This document shows, piece by piece, positions 24,186-33,514 of a stretch of DNA of 64,000 nt (position 1 is its first letter; every line of letters starts with the position of its first letter). The translations under genes and the position numbers were made by a program. Origin of the DNA: an uncultured Xenococcaceae cyanobacterium (GTDB taxonomy: Bacteria > Cyanobacteriota > Cyanobacteriia > Cyanobacteriales > Xenococcaceae); assembly GCA_937996665.1 (NCBI GenBank), contig CALKUU010000034.1, positions 1-64,000 on the forward strand, written 5' to 3'. The notes under the pieces are model-generated. The model ran no database searches, had not been told where the DNA came from, and saw nothing but the letters and a program-made list of their open reading frames with translations.

Positions 24186-26321
24186 TTAGCGATCCACGCC
24201 TTGAATGACTGGTTTAATATCATTGTCGGTAAAAGGACTAGGATTCCCTCGCCAGACAAAATCGTTAACATTAAAACTAAATGAGCCTAGTTCAAGAACA
24301 GGATTGTAGCGGAGGGTGATTCCATGAGTTCGCCGACTATATTCCAAAATATAATCTGTACTAATTTCTTCTCCATTGTCCAAATTCCAAGAGGTCTGAA
24401 AGCCGAAGCGAATTGGGCCATAAAGTTGTTGATTTATTCCTAATGCCAAGGTCTGTTGGTCTACATCGCGATCAAATAGAAAAGGCGATTCTCCATCGGT
24501 TAGACCAAATCCATAAGTTAAATTAAAACCCGTGTAATCAAACCAATTTCGGGAAAAATGTCCTAGTTGTCCCTGAATACCAATATTTCCGCGCAAGGAA
24601 TTTTGAGTATCGTTACTGCTATAAAAACTGCTAACTCCACTAGCTCCCGTATTAAGTTGTAGAAAAGGAACAACGGGGGAAGGAGAATAGCGTAACCCTA
24701 GTTCTCTCGTAGCGGGTAAAGGCTTTCCTTGCCAAAGACCAAAACTTTTTCCTAAAAACACAGCTCCTTGAAATCGAGTTAAATTAGTTCGATCATCATT
24801 CACTCCAATACCAATTAAATCCTGATCATCACTATCTGAAGTGATGTTTTGAATAGAAGCTTGGTATTGTAAACCGATTCCTGTTTTTCCTAAAGGAATA
24901 TTAGGTGAGGTTAAAATACCGCCAAAGCTACTTTGAACAGTTTGAAAGCCCAATGAACCATTAAACAGACGTTCTCTAAAGTTGGCTTCTAGGCTAAAGG
25001 AATGAGGGTTGTTTAGATTGCCTAGTAGTCTGTTGGCAGAAATTGTTGCTCGCAGATTATCTTCAAACTGATCCGCGTCAAAGCTAGTAACTGAGCCACT
25101 AGCTCGCAAACTATTACGAGGAGAGAAAACTGTGTTGAAGCGAGTTTTAACCCCAAAAGTAGCAGGATCTAAAAAGCCGCCATCCCCCTCATCACTAAAG
25201 CCAAATAAATCAGGAGCGATCGCTCTTTGTAAAAAATATTGAGGAGTTATCGACCAAGTTGTTTGCTCGCGATCAATAATCTTGAAACTTCGTTCGATAA
25301 ATAAACCGCCTCGCTCGTCACCGTCAAAACCAAAATTAAACAGTTCTGGACTTCGAGGACGGCTATCAAAGACAAATTTGTTTTTTAGGAGGGGAATTCT
25401 CACCGCATCGTCGATCACTAATCTAGATTTAGTTGTGGTGAGCTTATTCACTAAAGGTGATGTTTGCTCAAAAGTGGCAGTTGCTGCTCTTACTTCTAGC
25501 TCTGGTGGAGAAAAAGGATCGTTAGTAAGGCTGAGATTGATTGCCTGCCAGTTACTGCCTTCAAATTCAATCTCATCAGCTCGAAAACGAATTCGATTAA
25601 TCGACCCTTGTTGCGGATTTTGATTATTTTGGAGGATGCCCAGATCACGATTACTACCGAGATTGACTTGAACTCGCTCGTTTTCTTCTACATTGCTTAG
25701 GGGCTGATTGAGACGAAGACGATCACTCAAAATATCCTGACTAATTATTTGATCTTGGGGTAGGCGATTAGTGAGATCTCGATCAAGAGTGTTGCTGTCT
25801 ATTTGTCCTTGAGCATTTTTAATTACACCTCGATCTTGTACCAGAAAATATTCAAAGCGATCGCCATTTAAGATTTGTTCCCCTCTGGTTAAGGTTACAT
25901 TGCCTTCAGCAACAACCACTCGATCTGCCAAATTGATTTGAATGCGATCGCTGACTAAAATAGCTTCGGCAAATCGCATCAAGACATTGCCTTCTGCGGT
26001 AATAACTTGCGACTCATTATTATATTCTTGGCGATCGGCAATTACTTCTACCGTATCAACCGAATCTATCAACGCTGGAGTTTCCTCTGTTTGAGAATCC
26101 TCATTTACTGGTATTTCAAATATCTGTCTTTCCCCTCCTCTCTCCTGCGTAATTAGCTGAGCTTCCGATTGAGATTTCCATTGCTTTTTCGCAGAGTCTT
26201 TTGTCGAAGATGTTGTGTTTTGGGCAATCAAAGTCTTTTGATCTACAACTTCTTGTGAAACAACCCCTGGAAGAGAGACTTTCTGCGTGGAAAGAAGCGA
26301 AATAGTCAATAAGGTCAGCAT
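24186..26321 (-). CDS. DUF3769 outer-membrane protein (LptD/OstA-like)
   Basis: A 711-residue exported protein. A hydrophobic N-terminus serves as signal sequence, followed by a low-complexity stretch. An OstA/LptA-like beta-jellyroll then repeats strands such as VITAEGNVLMRFAEAILVSD and RVVVAEGNVTLTRGEQILNG (about 105-170). The remaining 450 residues have alternating beta-strand texture ending in an aromatic-rich C-terminus, suiting a beta barrel. DUF3769 proteins are cyanobacterial and are regarded as LptD counterparts that insert lipopolysaccharide in the outer membrane; that role is by homology. A HIP1 site occurs several times in the gene. Confidence 0.85.
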   Translation of the reverse strand: MLTLLTISLLSTQKVSLPGVVSQEVVDQKTLIAQNTTSSTKDSAKKQWKSQSEAQLITQERGGERQIFEIPVNEDSQTEETPALIDSVDTVEVIADRQEYNNESQVITAEGNVLMRFAEAILVSDRIQINLADRVVVAEGNVTLTRGEQILNGDRFEYFLVQDRGVIKNAQGQIDSNTLDRDLTNRLPQDQIISQDILSDRLRLNQPLSNVEENERVQVNLGSNRDLGILQNNQNPQQGSINRIRFRADEIEFEGSNWQAINLSLTNDPFSPPELEVRAATATFEQTSPLVNKLTTTKSRLVIDDAVRIPLLKNKFVFDSRPRSPELFNFGFDGDERGGLFIERSFKIIDREQTTWSITPQYFLQRAIAPDLFGFSDEGDGGFLDPATFGVKTRFNTVFSPRNSLRASGSVTSFDADQFEDNLRATISANRLLGNLNNPHSFSLEANFRERLFNGSLGFQTVQSSFGGILTSPNIPLGKTGIGLQYQASIQNITSDSDDQDLIGIGVNDDRTNLTRFQGAVFLGKSFGLWQGKPLPATRELGLRYSPSPVVPFLQLNTGASGVSSFYSSNDTQNSLRGNIGIQGQLGHFSRNWFDYTGFNLTYGFGLTDGESPFLFDRDVDQQTLALGINQQLYGPIRFGFQTSWNLDNGEEISTDYILEYSRRTHGITLRYNPVLELGSFSFNVNDFVWRGNPSPFTDNDIKPVIQGVDR

Positions 26322-26651
26322 TTATTTTTAAGAAGGACTTACTATCGGCTGATTTTATCCCTTTTTTCCTCTTCTTGAAAAAGGAATATCTCTTTTTGAG
26401 TTTTTGCGCGAACCTTATTTTTAATGAAGATTATTTATAAAGCTCTAGTTTGAATTGATTTTTCCTTTCAATCTGGCTATTTAGATCAAATGAATAGCTT
26501 ATTAGATCAAATGAATAGCTTACTTTCCTTGCCTAACAGCTTTTTTCTCTTCTTTATCTAAACTTCATAATTAAATCATGGCGGTTCTTAATAAAACTTC
26601 ATAGAATAGGGGCAAGAAAGAAATGAGTACAAGTGCTTAAGAATTGATTTT
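26322..26651. other. 330-bp divergent spacer upstream of ndhD
   Basis: AT-rich, between the divergent DUF3769 (-) and ndhD (+) genes, so it should hold two promoters. It contains a perfect 21-bp tandem duplication at 26481-26522 and a T-rich stretch before it. No ORF is present. Confidence 0.5.
26481..26522. repeat. 21-bp perfect tandem duplication
   Basis: Two head-to-tail copies of a 21-bp unit starting TTAGATCAAATGAATAGCTT in the promoter region of ndhD. Duplication may double a regulator site, or it is slippage. Confidence 0.85.
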
Positions 26652-28268
26652 ATGGAAAGCTTTCAAATTCCCTGGTTATCCGTTATAACCTTACTGCCCT
26701 TAGTCGCAGCATTTATTATTCCCCTTATCCCCGATAAAGATGGCAAAACAGTAAGACTATATGCTCTGTCTGTTGGACTAATAGATTTGGGCTTAATGGT
26801 TTACGCTTTTTGGTCAAACTATAAACTACACACCACTAAATTTCAGCTTCTAGAAACCTACGCTTGGATGCCCCAACTTGGTCTTAACTGGTCTCTAGCT
26901 GTTGATGGCTTATCGATGCCTCTAATCTTCTTATCTGGGTTAGTAACGACTCTAGCGATTCTTGCTTCCTGGAAAGTAAATCACAAACCACGTTTATATT
27001 ATTTTTTAATTCTAGTTTTATTTAGCGCTCAAATTGGCGTTTTTGCAGCCCAAGACATCTTACTATTTTTCCTGATGTGGGAAATTGAACTAGTTCCTGT
27101 CTATCTTCTGATCTCGATTTGGGGAGGAGAAAAGCGACAGTATGCGGCAACTAAGTTCATTCTCTATACAGCCTTAGCCTCAATATTTATCTTAGTATCT
27201 GGTTTAGCTTTAGCTTTTTACGGAGATCAGTTTACGCTGAATATTACCGAGTTGGGAATGAAGGATTATCCTTTAGCTCTCGAATTATTTGCCTATGCCG
27301 GATTTTTAATTGCTTTTGGGGTCAAACTACCGATTTTCCCTTTACACACCTGGCTTCCAGATGCTCATAGTCAGGCATCTGCACCTATTTCAATGATTTT
27401 GGCAGGTGTTTTGTTAAAGATGGGTGGCTATGCTCTTATTCGCTTTAATATCGAGACCTTACCCCATGCACATATCAAATTTGCTCCTCTACTGGTTATT
27501 TTGGGAGTAATTAACATTGTTTACGGGGCGTTGACTGCCTTTGCTCAAACTAACCTCAAACGTAGACTTGCTTCTTCTTCCATCTCTCACATGGGCTTTA
27601 TCTTAATCGGAATTGCTTCCTTTACCGATTTGGGACTAAATGGAGCAATTTTACAAATGATTTCTCATGGTCTAATTGCCGCAGCCTTATTCTTCTTGTC
27701 AGGTACTACTTATGAGCGTACTCACACCCTCATGATGGATGAGATGGGTGGTATGGCTAAATTAATGCCTAAAACTTTTGCTTTATTCACTGCTGGTTCG
27801 CTGGCTTCTCTTGCCTTGCCTGGAATGAGTGGTTTTGTCGGCGAGTTGACTATCTTTTTAGGAGTCGCAACTAGTGATGCTTATAGTCAGACTTTCAAAA
27901 TTGGCGTTATCTTTTTAACTGCGGTTGGTTTAATTCTTACTCCTATCTATCTGTTATCGATGTTGCGTCAAGTGTTTTATGGAGAAAATAATTCCAAACT
28001 AAAATTTGAGGGATTTGGTCTTGATGCGCAGCCAAGAGAGATTTTTATCACTGCTTGTCTCCTAATTCCGATTGTTGGTATCGGTTTATATCCAAAGTTG
28101 ATAACCAACACTTACGATTCTAAAACTATTCAGGTAGCTGATAAGATGCGCTCTGCTCTTCCTATAATCGTTCAAGCTACAAATACGAATAAAGAAACAA
28201 TGATTAGTAGTAACTCATTATCCTTTTGGCAATCACCTGGTTTCATAGCACCTCGTATTTCCAAATAA
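26652..28268 (+). CDS. ndhD: NAD(P)H-quinone oxidoreductase subunit 4 (NdhD)
   Basis: A 538-residue, roughly 14-helix subunit of the NDH-1 complex in the thylakoid membrane, acting in respiration and cyclic electron flow. The proton-channel signatures are clear: [18 protein letters not shown] has the key Glu; [19 protein letters not shown] has the Lys/His segment; [13 protein letters not shown] is also typical. The length matches the NdhD1/NdhD2-type (non-CO2-uptake) subunits, but which paralogue it is cannot be decided by eye. No ndhF precedes it. A terminator with a U-run follows. Confidence 0.95.
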   Translation: MESFQIPWLSVITLLPLVAAFIIPLIPDKDGKTVRLYALSVGLIDLGLMVYAFWSNYKLHTTKFQLLETYAWMPQLGLNWSLAVDGLSMPLIFLSGLVTTLAILASWKVNHKPRLYYFLILVLFSAQIGVFAAQDILLFFLMWEIELVPVYLLISIWGGEKRQYAATKFILYTALASIFILVSGLALAFYGDQFTLNITELGMKDYPLALELFAYAGFLIAFGVKLPIFPLHTWLPDAHSQASAPISMILAGVLLKMGGYALIRFNIETLPHAHIKFAPLLVILGVINIVYGALTAFAQTNLKRRLASSSISHMGFILIGIASFTDLGLNGAILQMISHGLIAAALFFLSGTTYERTHTLMMDEMGGMAKLMPKTFALFTAGSLASLALPGMSGFVGELTIFLGVATSDAYSQTFKIGVIFLTAVGLILTPIYLLSMLRQVFYGENNSKLKFEGFGLDAQPREIFITACLLIPIVGIGLYPKLITNTYDSKTIQVADKMRSALPIIVQATNTNKETMISSNSLSFWQSPGFIAPRISK

Positions 28269-28363
28269 CCCTACTCTGAAGAAGTCAGCTTGGATGAAGA
28301 GTGTATAAGTTTCTGTAACTGATTCCTGCTGATTTTTTCTTGGGTAAAGCTTTCCATATTTAG

Positions 28364-28396
28364 CCCTTTCCTTAAAATTTTAAGGGGAGGGTTTTT
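28364..28396 (+). terminator. Terminator after ndhD
   Basis: CCCTTTCCTTAA pairs with TTAAGGGGAGGG (12 bp, two G-T pairs) and is followed by TTTTTCTTTTTCC. It is an intrinsic terminator on the plus strand. Confidence 0.85.
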
Positions 28397-28495
28397 CTTT
28401 TTCCATTAAACTGGGTCGGTAATACTTGTAATGTTTATATCTGATCTATTGGAGAATTAACTGCCATAATTAAGTTGATTTGTAATACTGCTTTA

Positions 28496-28523
28496 GCCAA
28501 AGGTTAATTGCCAAAGGTTAATT
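28496..28523. repeat. 14-bp perfect tandem duplication
   Basis: GCCAAAGGTTAATT occurs twice in a row, 77 bp before the recN start codon. Confidence 0.8.
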
Positions 28524-28599
28524 CCTAGTGTCCCAAGATCGATTGTCTTAAGGTTATTTGTCTTAGACATGAACTTGTTTATTTAATTGTTTTATCTCA

Positions 28600-30366
28600 A
28601 TGCTTCTTTGTTTAACCATTGATAACTTTGCTTTAGTAGATCATTTGAGACTAGATTTTGATCAAGGCTTGAATGTCTTAACTGGTGAAACTGGGGCAGG
28701 TAAGTCAATTATTTTAGATGCTATTGAAATTGCTTTAGGGGGCAAGGGGAATGCTCGTTTCATCCGCGCTGGAGGCGATCGCGCCCAAGTAGAAGCAACT
28801 TTTGAGATCAGCAGCGAATTCCAAGAATGGCTGCAAATTCAAGAGATACCTCTTCAAAATAATCAGTTGGTTTGTACCCGAGAGTTATCTTTGGGTAAAC
28901 AGAATCGGATTAAGTCGCGCTGTAGTTTAAATGGAGTTGTAGTTAAGCTCCAGCTTATGGAAGAATTTAGGGCTCGGTTAATTGAAATTACAGCCCAAGG
29001 TCAAACAAGCGATCTGCTTGTTGCTGATAAACAAAGAGAGTTAATCGATATTTTTGGCGGACAAAAGATCATTCAGCAAAAAACAGTCGTCGCCAAAGCT
29101 TATAGCAATTTTCAAAAAGCAAAATCTAAGCTTGCACAAAAGCGAAAATCCCAGCAAGAACAACTCCAAAAACAGAGTCTTCTTGAATTTCAACTTAAAG
29201 AGTTTACCGAAGCGGAGTTAACAACCCCAGAAGAACTAGAAAATTTAGAACAAGAACGAGATCGCCTCTCTCATGTTGTCGAATTACAACAATTAAGTTA
29301 TCAAACTTACCAACTCCTCTATCAAAACGATGTCGATGCTTCTACTGCTACCGATCTCTTGGCTAACGCAGAAAAAAATCTTGAGGAAATGAGCGCCTAT
29401 GATAGCAACTTGCAACCCCTTTTAGAAATAATACAGTCAGCGATCGCTCAGGTGATTGAAGCGGGACAGCAACTAAATGGTTATGGTGATTCTTTAGAAG
29501 CTGATCCTGAGCGACTAGAGGAAGTAGAAGTAAGAATTCGCACCCTCAAAAATCTTTGTCGTAAGTATAGCGGTGATTTAGGCGCTGTAATTGCCATCTA
29601 TCATCAGGTGCAGCAAGAGTTAGCAGAACTTACAGACAGTGAGCAGTCATTGGCAAATCTAGAAACTGTTTATCAACAAACAAGTGAAGAACTAGACCTT
29701 GTTTGTGAGAAATTATCTAAACTTCGATATAAGGCGATCGCGAAGTTAGAAGCGCAATTAATTAAGGAGCTTAAGCCATTGGCAATGGAAAAGGTTCTGT
29801 TTGAGTGCAGACTTAAAAGTTGCCAACCTAGTATTCATGGAGCTGACGAGGTGAATTTTTATTTTAGTCCTAACCCAGGTGAAGAACTTCAACCTCTAGC
29901 GAAAACAGCTTCTGGAGGAGAAATGAGCCGTTTTTTGTTGGCGTTAAAAGCCTGCTTTTCTGCTGCCGCAGCTAGCTCGCAATCGTTAGTCTTCGATGAA
30001 ATAGATGCGGGGGTCTCTGGTAAAGTAGCTCAGGCGATCGCTGAAAAGCTCTATCAACTCAGTCAAGGTAATCAAATCTTGTGTGTCACCCACCAACCAC
30101 TTATTGCCGCAATGGCTGATGCTCACTATAAAGTAGCCAAAATAATTATCGATCCTAACAAAAAGAACACTAATCGAAGTCAATCAGAAGGCAAGCAAGT
30201 AAACTCCGATGTTCGTACTGTAGTTAGAGTTCAAAATATTAGTGATCGCAACTTACGTGTTCAAGAGCTAGCCCAAATTACTGGCGGACATTCTGCGGAA
30301 CAGGCGATCGAGTTTGCTCAGTCTTTACTAGACAAAGCCGAGACTTATCGCCAACAACACAAATAA
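28600..30366 (+). CDS. recN: DNA repair protein RecN
   Basis: A 588-residue SMC-like ATPase for double-strand-break repair. The Walker A GETGAGKSIILDAIEIALG is near residue 30. A long coiled-coil arm spans about 155-365. The ABC signature lies in KTASGGEMSRFLLALK, and the Walker B with D-loop is LVFDEIDAGVSGKVAQAI. The length and order are standard. It has its own hairpin terminator directly at the stop codon. Confidence 0.97.
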   Translation: MLLCLTIDNFALVDHLRLDFDQGLNVLTGETGAGKSIILDAIEIALGGKGNARFIRAGGDRAQVEATFEISSEFQEWLQIQEIPLQNNQLVCTRELSLGKQNRIKSRCSLNGVVVKLQLMEEFRARLIEITAQGQTSDLLVADKQRELIDIFGGQKIIQQKTVVAKAYSNFQKAKSKLAQKRKSQQEQLQKQSLLEFQLKEFTEAELTTPEELENLEQERDRLSHVVELQQLSYQTYQLLYQNDVDASTATDLLANAEKNLEEMSAYDSNLQPLLEIIQSAIAQVIEAGQQLNGYGDSLEADPERLEEVEVRIRTLKNLCRKYSGDLGAVIAIYHQVQQELAELTDSEQSLANLETVYQQTSEELDLVCEKLSKLRYKAIAKLEAQLIKELKPLAMEKVLFECRLKSCQPSIHGADEVNFYFSPNPGEELQPLAKTASGGEMSRFLLALKACFSAAAASSQSLVFDEIDAGVSGKVAQAIAEKLYQLSQGNQILCVTHQPLIAAMADAHYKVAKIIIDPNKKNTNRSQSEGKQVNSDVRTVVRVQNISDRNLRVQELAQITGGHSAEQAIEFAQSLLDKAETYRQQHK

Positions 30367-30401
30367 AAAGCAGCTTAGAAAAATTTCCTAAGCTGCTTTT
30401 C
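30366..30401. terminator. Bidirectional terminator between recN and the VWA gene
   Basis: AAAAGCAGCTTAG pairs exactly with CTAAGCTGCTTTT (13 bp) around a 9-nt loop. It starts on the last base of the recN stop codon. Both sides carry A/T runs, so it can serve recN (+) and the convergent VWA gene (-). Confidence 0.85.
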
Positions 30402-30455
30402 TAAAACTTTAGTTGCTCAAATCAGGAGTATTTTGGACAACTTTAATTCGTCTGT

Positions 30456-32132
30456 TTAGTCAGGCAAATAACCATTCAAACTAACTTTTACAGTTGCTGT
30501 TCCTACTTCACCACTTTCAGCAATAGCGGTGTAAGTGAAGGTATCTGAGGCTTCGGTAGGCGCATCCTCATTAGGTGTGTAGATAATGTTGCCATCACTA
30601 TTGACCGTAACAGTACCGTAAGTTCCTTGTGTATAACTTTGAATACTCAACTCGCCACCTTCTGGATCAGAGTCATTATCTAAAACTGGGATATTGACTC
30701 CATTGTCCCCAAAAGTCGAAGCTTCATCATCAACTACATTCGGGGGATTGATTGCTCTTACAACACTAATACTGTTGCTGGCTACAGCTCCATCTACTCC
30801 AGTTACAACAGTATTGAAACTATAATTTCCTGCCGTATTTCCAGTAACTTCCATTTCAAAAGTTCTAGATTCACCATCTTTGACTTCATCGCAGCCAAGA
30901 GAGTCAGTACAGTTATAGATAATATCTAATCCATTAGTATCGCCTTGGCTTTCAAAATTTAAGTCAATCGAATTAGCTGTGGTTGTGGTTACTTCGGTAG
31001 CGACTTCATCAATTAAAGTCCCAATTGTCTCAGCTAGAGAAGAAGTCGAGCTTCCTGAAAATAGACCGCCAGTAGCATCAGCGATGGAAGAAGCCTGAGA
31101 TTCGTAGTCGATTCCATAGGCGATACTGCTTGAATTTGTATAAGCATTAACCGCAATTACCGAAATATCATTATCTTTAAGCGCATTGATAGCCTCGGTC
31201 TGGCTAACAACACTAGTATGCGCTCTTGCATCGCCAAACCAAACAATTAATCTTTTAGCATCAGGACGCCACTTCGTTTGATAGTCAGTGTCAAATCCTC
31301 CAATCGAATCGCCTGAAGTAGCAGCTTGATGTAATGCGAAGAAATTTCCTTCTGGATGATCTCCTCCTCCACTAGCAAACCAATTATCTATCGCTTCTAG
31401 TGCATCAGAGCGAGATCCTCCATTTACTTTCTCTTGGAGCTCATAAGCAAGTTCGCCTCGGCCAGATACGGTTACACTCTTATAGTCTTTTGCTGTCCAT
31501 GAATAACTGTAACCACTTGAACGATATCTGTCATGAAAAGAAGATGACTGCCAACGGTGATATGTAGAGCTTACTTCGCCATTTTTTTTAAGTTCATAGT
31601 TGTATAAATAGTAAGTTCTAGGACCATAGCGTGTGCCAAACACTGTAGTAGAGTTTCCATATTTAGCAGTTCTTTCATAGGTAGAAGTTGTCCCGGAAGG
31701 AATATACCTATGTGTTTGGCTAGTACTATACTCATCCGGATTACCAAAATATCTAGCAACACCTATTTCCACGTCGCCGTAAGTGTTATCTAAGTTATTT
31801 AATAATGCGCTAGCCTGTTCCTGGACGTTGTCAATTGCTGAGCCCATACTACCTGTATTATCAGCTATGAACAAGACATCGAGTTTTCCAGGCTTAGTGA
31901 TTATTTCAGTTTCAACTGTATCATCAACATTCACTTGGATAGTACGTTCCAAAGTAACTGTTTCTTCTTCATTGATGGTCGCGGAATAACTATCTGGACT
32001 AATTGTGCCTGAAACACCTGAATCACCTTCGCTTCCTTGTGCAATTCCAGGAAAAATACTACTAGTTCCTGCCATCAAAGCTGCCATGGCACTTACCATG
32101 GTAACTTTTTTTATTTTTTTGAAATTAACCAT
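30456..32132 (-). CDS. Secreted VWA-domain protein with cadherin-like C-terminal domain
   Basis: 558 residues. A signal peptide or anchor covers about 1-32 (MVSAMAALMAGTSSIFPGIA). A VWA/integrin-beta-like domain covers about 84-375, with the metal-ion-dependent adhesion site LFIADNTGSMGSA (D91-x-T-x-S) and a second acidic loop VWFGDARAH. A beta domain follows with a Cys pair (CTDSLGC). The last domain, about 465-555 (VDDEASTFGDNGVNIPVLDN, then DSDPEGGELS and DTFTYTA), is the VCBS/cadherin-like repeat type. This is the layout of a calcium- or magnesium-dependent surface adhesin. Inserted in the VWA domain is an aromatic Tyr/Ser/Arg-rich loop (about 150-225) that is unusual. No sorting signal is evident at the C-terminus. 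A small secreted gene follows upstream on the same strand. Confidence 0.75.
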   Translation of the reverse strand: MVNFKKIKKVTMVSAMAALMAGTSSIFPGIAQGSEGDSGVSGTISPDSYSATINEEETVTLERTIQVNVDDTVETEIITKPGKLDVLFIADNTGSMGSAIDNVQEQASALLNNLDNTYGDVEIGVARYFGNPDEYSTSQTHRYIPSGTTSTYERTAKYGNSTTVFGTRYGPRTYYLYNYELKKNGEVSSTYHRWQSSSFHDRYRSSGYSYSWTAKDYKSVTVSGRGELAYELQEKVNGGSRSDALEAIDNWFASGGGDHPEGNFFALHQAATSGDSIGGFDTDYQTKWRPDAKRLIVWFGDARAHTSVVSQTEAINALKDNDISVIAVNAYTNSSSIAYGIDYESQASSIADATGGLFSGSSTSSLAETIGTLIDEVATEVTTTTANSIDLNFESQGDTNGLDIIYNCTDSLGCDEVKDGESRTFEMEVTGNTAGNYSFNTVVTGVDGAVASNSISVVRAINPPNVVDDEASTFGDNGVNIPVLDNDSDPEGGELSIQSYTQGTYGTVTVNSDGNIIYTPNEDAPTEASDTFTYTAIAESGEVGTATVKVSLNGYLPD

Positions 32133-32348
32133 TATCTCTGCAATTCTAAATATGTGTTTTGAAGTGTGTGTTTTGTGAAAATTCTTGATTTTTCTGCAAG
32201 AATGAACCTTTTTTAAATTTTGATTGATTGCGGTTTAAGGAATATTGAAAATTGTTAGTAGAAATAGCTCAATCAAAAAGTTATTTTTGGCATTGATTTA
32301 TTTCAATACTTCAATCAACTTAACTATCACTATCTCAAGTTTCTTTAA

Positions 32349-32624
32349 TTAGTCGCAGAGTATTGATCTTTCTTCACTTGATAAGCCAATAAATCCTTCT
32401 GCCATATCCTTGAGACCTTTTTCTTCTCTCTTAGATAGGGAAAGTTCATCAGCCTTATTTTCAATTTCTTCAAGTACTTCGGTATGACTTAAATCTAGAT
32501 TACAAATAGCGTTAAAAACAATTTGAACTTCTTTTGACTGAAGAGGTACTCCTTGACCAGCAAATGCTACTCCTGGAGCGGCTAAAGTTAAAATAATTGC
32601 AGAAAGATTAATTAATTTTTTCAT
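32349..32624 (-). CDS. Small secreted hypothetical protein
   Basis: 91 residues from the ATG at 32624; the ORF track uses a TTG two codons earlier. A clear Sec signal peptide ends PGVAFA near residue 22. The mature part of about 70 residues is helical and acidic with two Cys (AICNLD and the penultimate SILCD), probably disulfide-linked. Family not recognised. It lies 216 bp upstream of the VWA gene on the same strand with a long AT-rich leader between, so the two may or may not be cotranscribed. Confidence 0.6.
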   Translation of the reverse strand: MKKLINLSAIILTLAAPGVAFAGQGVPLQSKEVQIVFNAICNLDLSHTEVLEEIENKADELSLSKREEKGLKDMAEGFIGLSSEERSILCD

Positions 32625-33070
32625 GATCAATAATAAATAAAAAAGTATGTGTTTGTAATGGGCAACTAATCTAAAACCGAATTAAAACCGTGCTTGTTTT
32701 ATAACTATTTAGCTTGTAAATCGGCTCTTTGTTTGTTCTTCTATTTAATAGTAGCGACTGAAAAATAGATAGTAAATCCAAGAAAGTACTATTTAAAATA
32801 TATTGATATGACTAAGTATTGCTTTGTTTTTTTGTTGAATGTATTTTTAATGTCAAGAAAGAAGATTTTTAAAAATACTTAAGTTTATCTAAAGCTTATC
32901 TGTTTATGATTTTGACGCTGTATTTGTTTGGTGATAATTATATTTTTTTTATTGCCAATTTAATATTATGTAAAAATATTTCCTAGTGAAATTACTTAAT
33001 GATGTCTTTTTTTAAGGATAAAATTATTGAGAATATGTATAACTTAAATGCTTTTTGTTTGGATTATTTG

Positions 33071-33117
33071 ATTTTAATCAGAAAATGTCAGCTATTTTCT
33101 GATTAAAATATTATTTT
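33071..33117 (+). terminator. 16-bp perfect hairpin with T-tail, orphan
   Basis: ATTTTAATCAGAAAAT and ATTTTCTGATTAAAAT are perfect complements around the 7-nt loop GTCAGCT, followed by ATTATTTTTTC. There is no upstream plus-strand gene for more than 2 kb, so it may end a non-coding RNA. Confidence 0.6.
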
Positions 33118-33304
33118 TTCTTAGTGAAAAAGATCATTTTAGATTGATGTAATGATTTTTGTTCGCTCTAAAAAAATATCGTTTTCCAATTATTAATCAA
33201 ATAATTGATGGAAAGATGATGAAAAAATAACAAGATATAATTTTATTGTTTTGGTAACTATTTTGTTGATTTATATTAGTTTTGTACTCCGAAGTTGACA
33301 AATG

Positions 33305-33334
33305 AAAACCCAATTGATTTTAATTGGGTTTTGT
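33305..33334 (+). terminator. 11-bp hairpin with T-tail, orphan
   Basis: AAAACCCAATT pairs with AATTGGGTTTT around a 6-nt loop, then TTTTGTTGTTG. This has classical intrinsic-terminator form, 180 bp upstream of argF. It could end a small RNA or attenuate an argF leader transcript. Confidence 0.65.
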
Positions 33335-33514
33335 TGTTGCAAAAGTAAGTAACCTGACGAAGCTTAAGTCTCATGTAAATACTTTGGCTATATGAGAAAA
33401 TTTCTTTACTTATTACCTTGCTTAGCTCTACAATAAACTTTCTCTAATAGGCGACGTAAGAACAAGAACTTAAACATCGCGAATTATTCGTTGTAATCAA
33501 ATTTAGAGTTAACT

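Larger units (their letters stand above)
28269..28599. other. 331-bp spacer between ndhD and recN
   Basis: Holds the ndhD terminator (28364-28396) and a 14-bp perfect tandem repeat at 28496-28523. No ORF is seen. The final 70 bp are probably the recN promoter. Confidence 0.5.
32625..33514. other. 890-bp very AT-rich gene-free region
   Basis: The longest stretch without a gene in the window and clearly more AT-rich than its surroundings, without HIP1 sites. No ORF of merit is found on either strand. It contains two strong hairpins (33071-33109 and 33305-33332), both followed by T-rich sequence on the plus strand, although no plus-strand gene precedes them. The last 180 bp should carry the argF promoter. 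It is a candidate site for one or two small RNAs. Confidence 0.5.
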
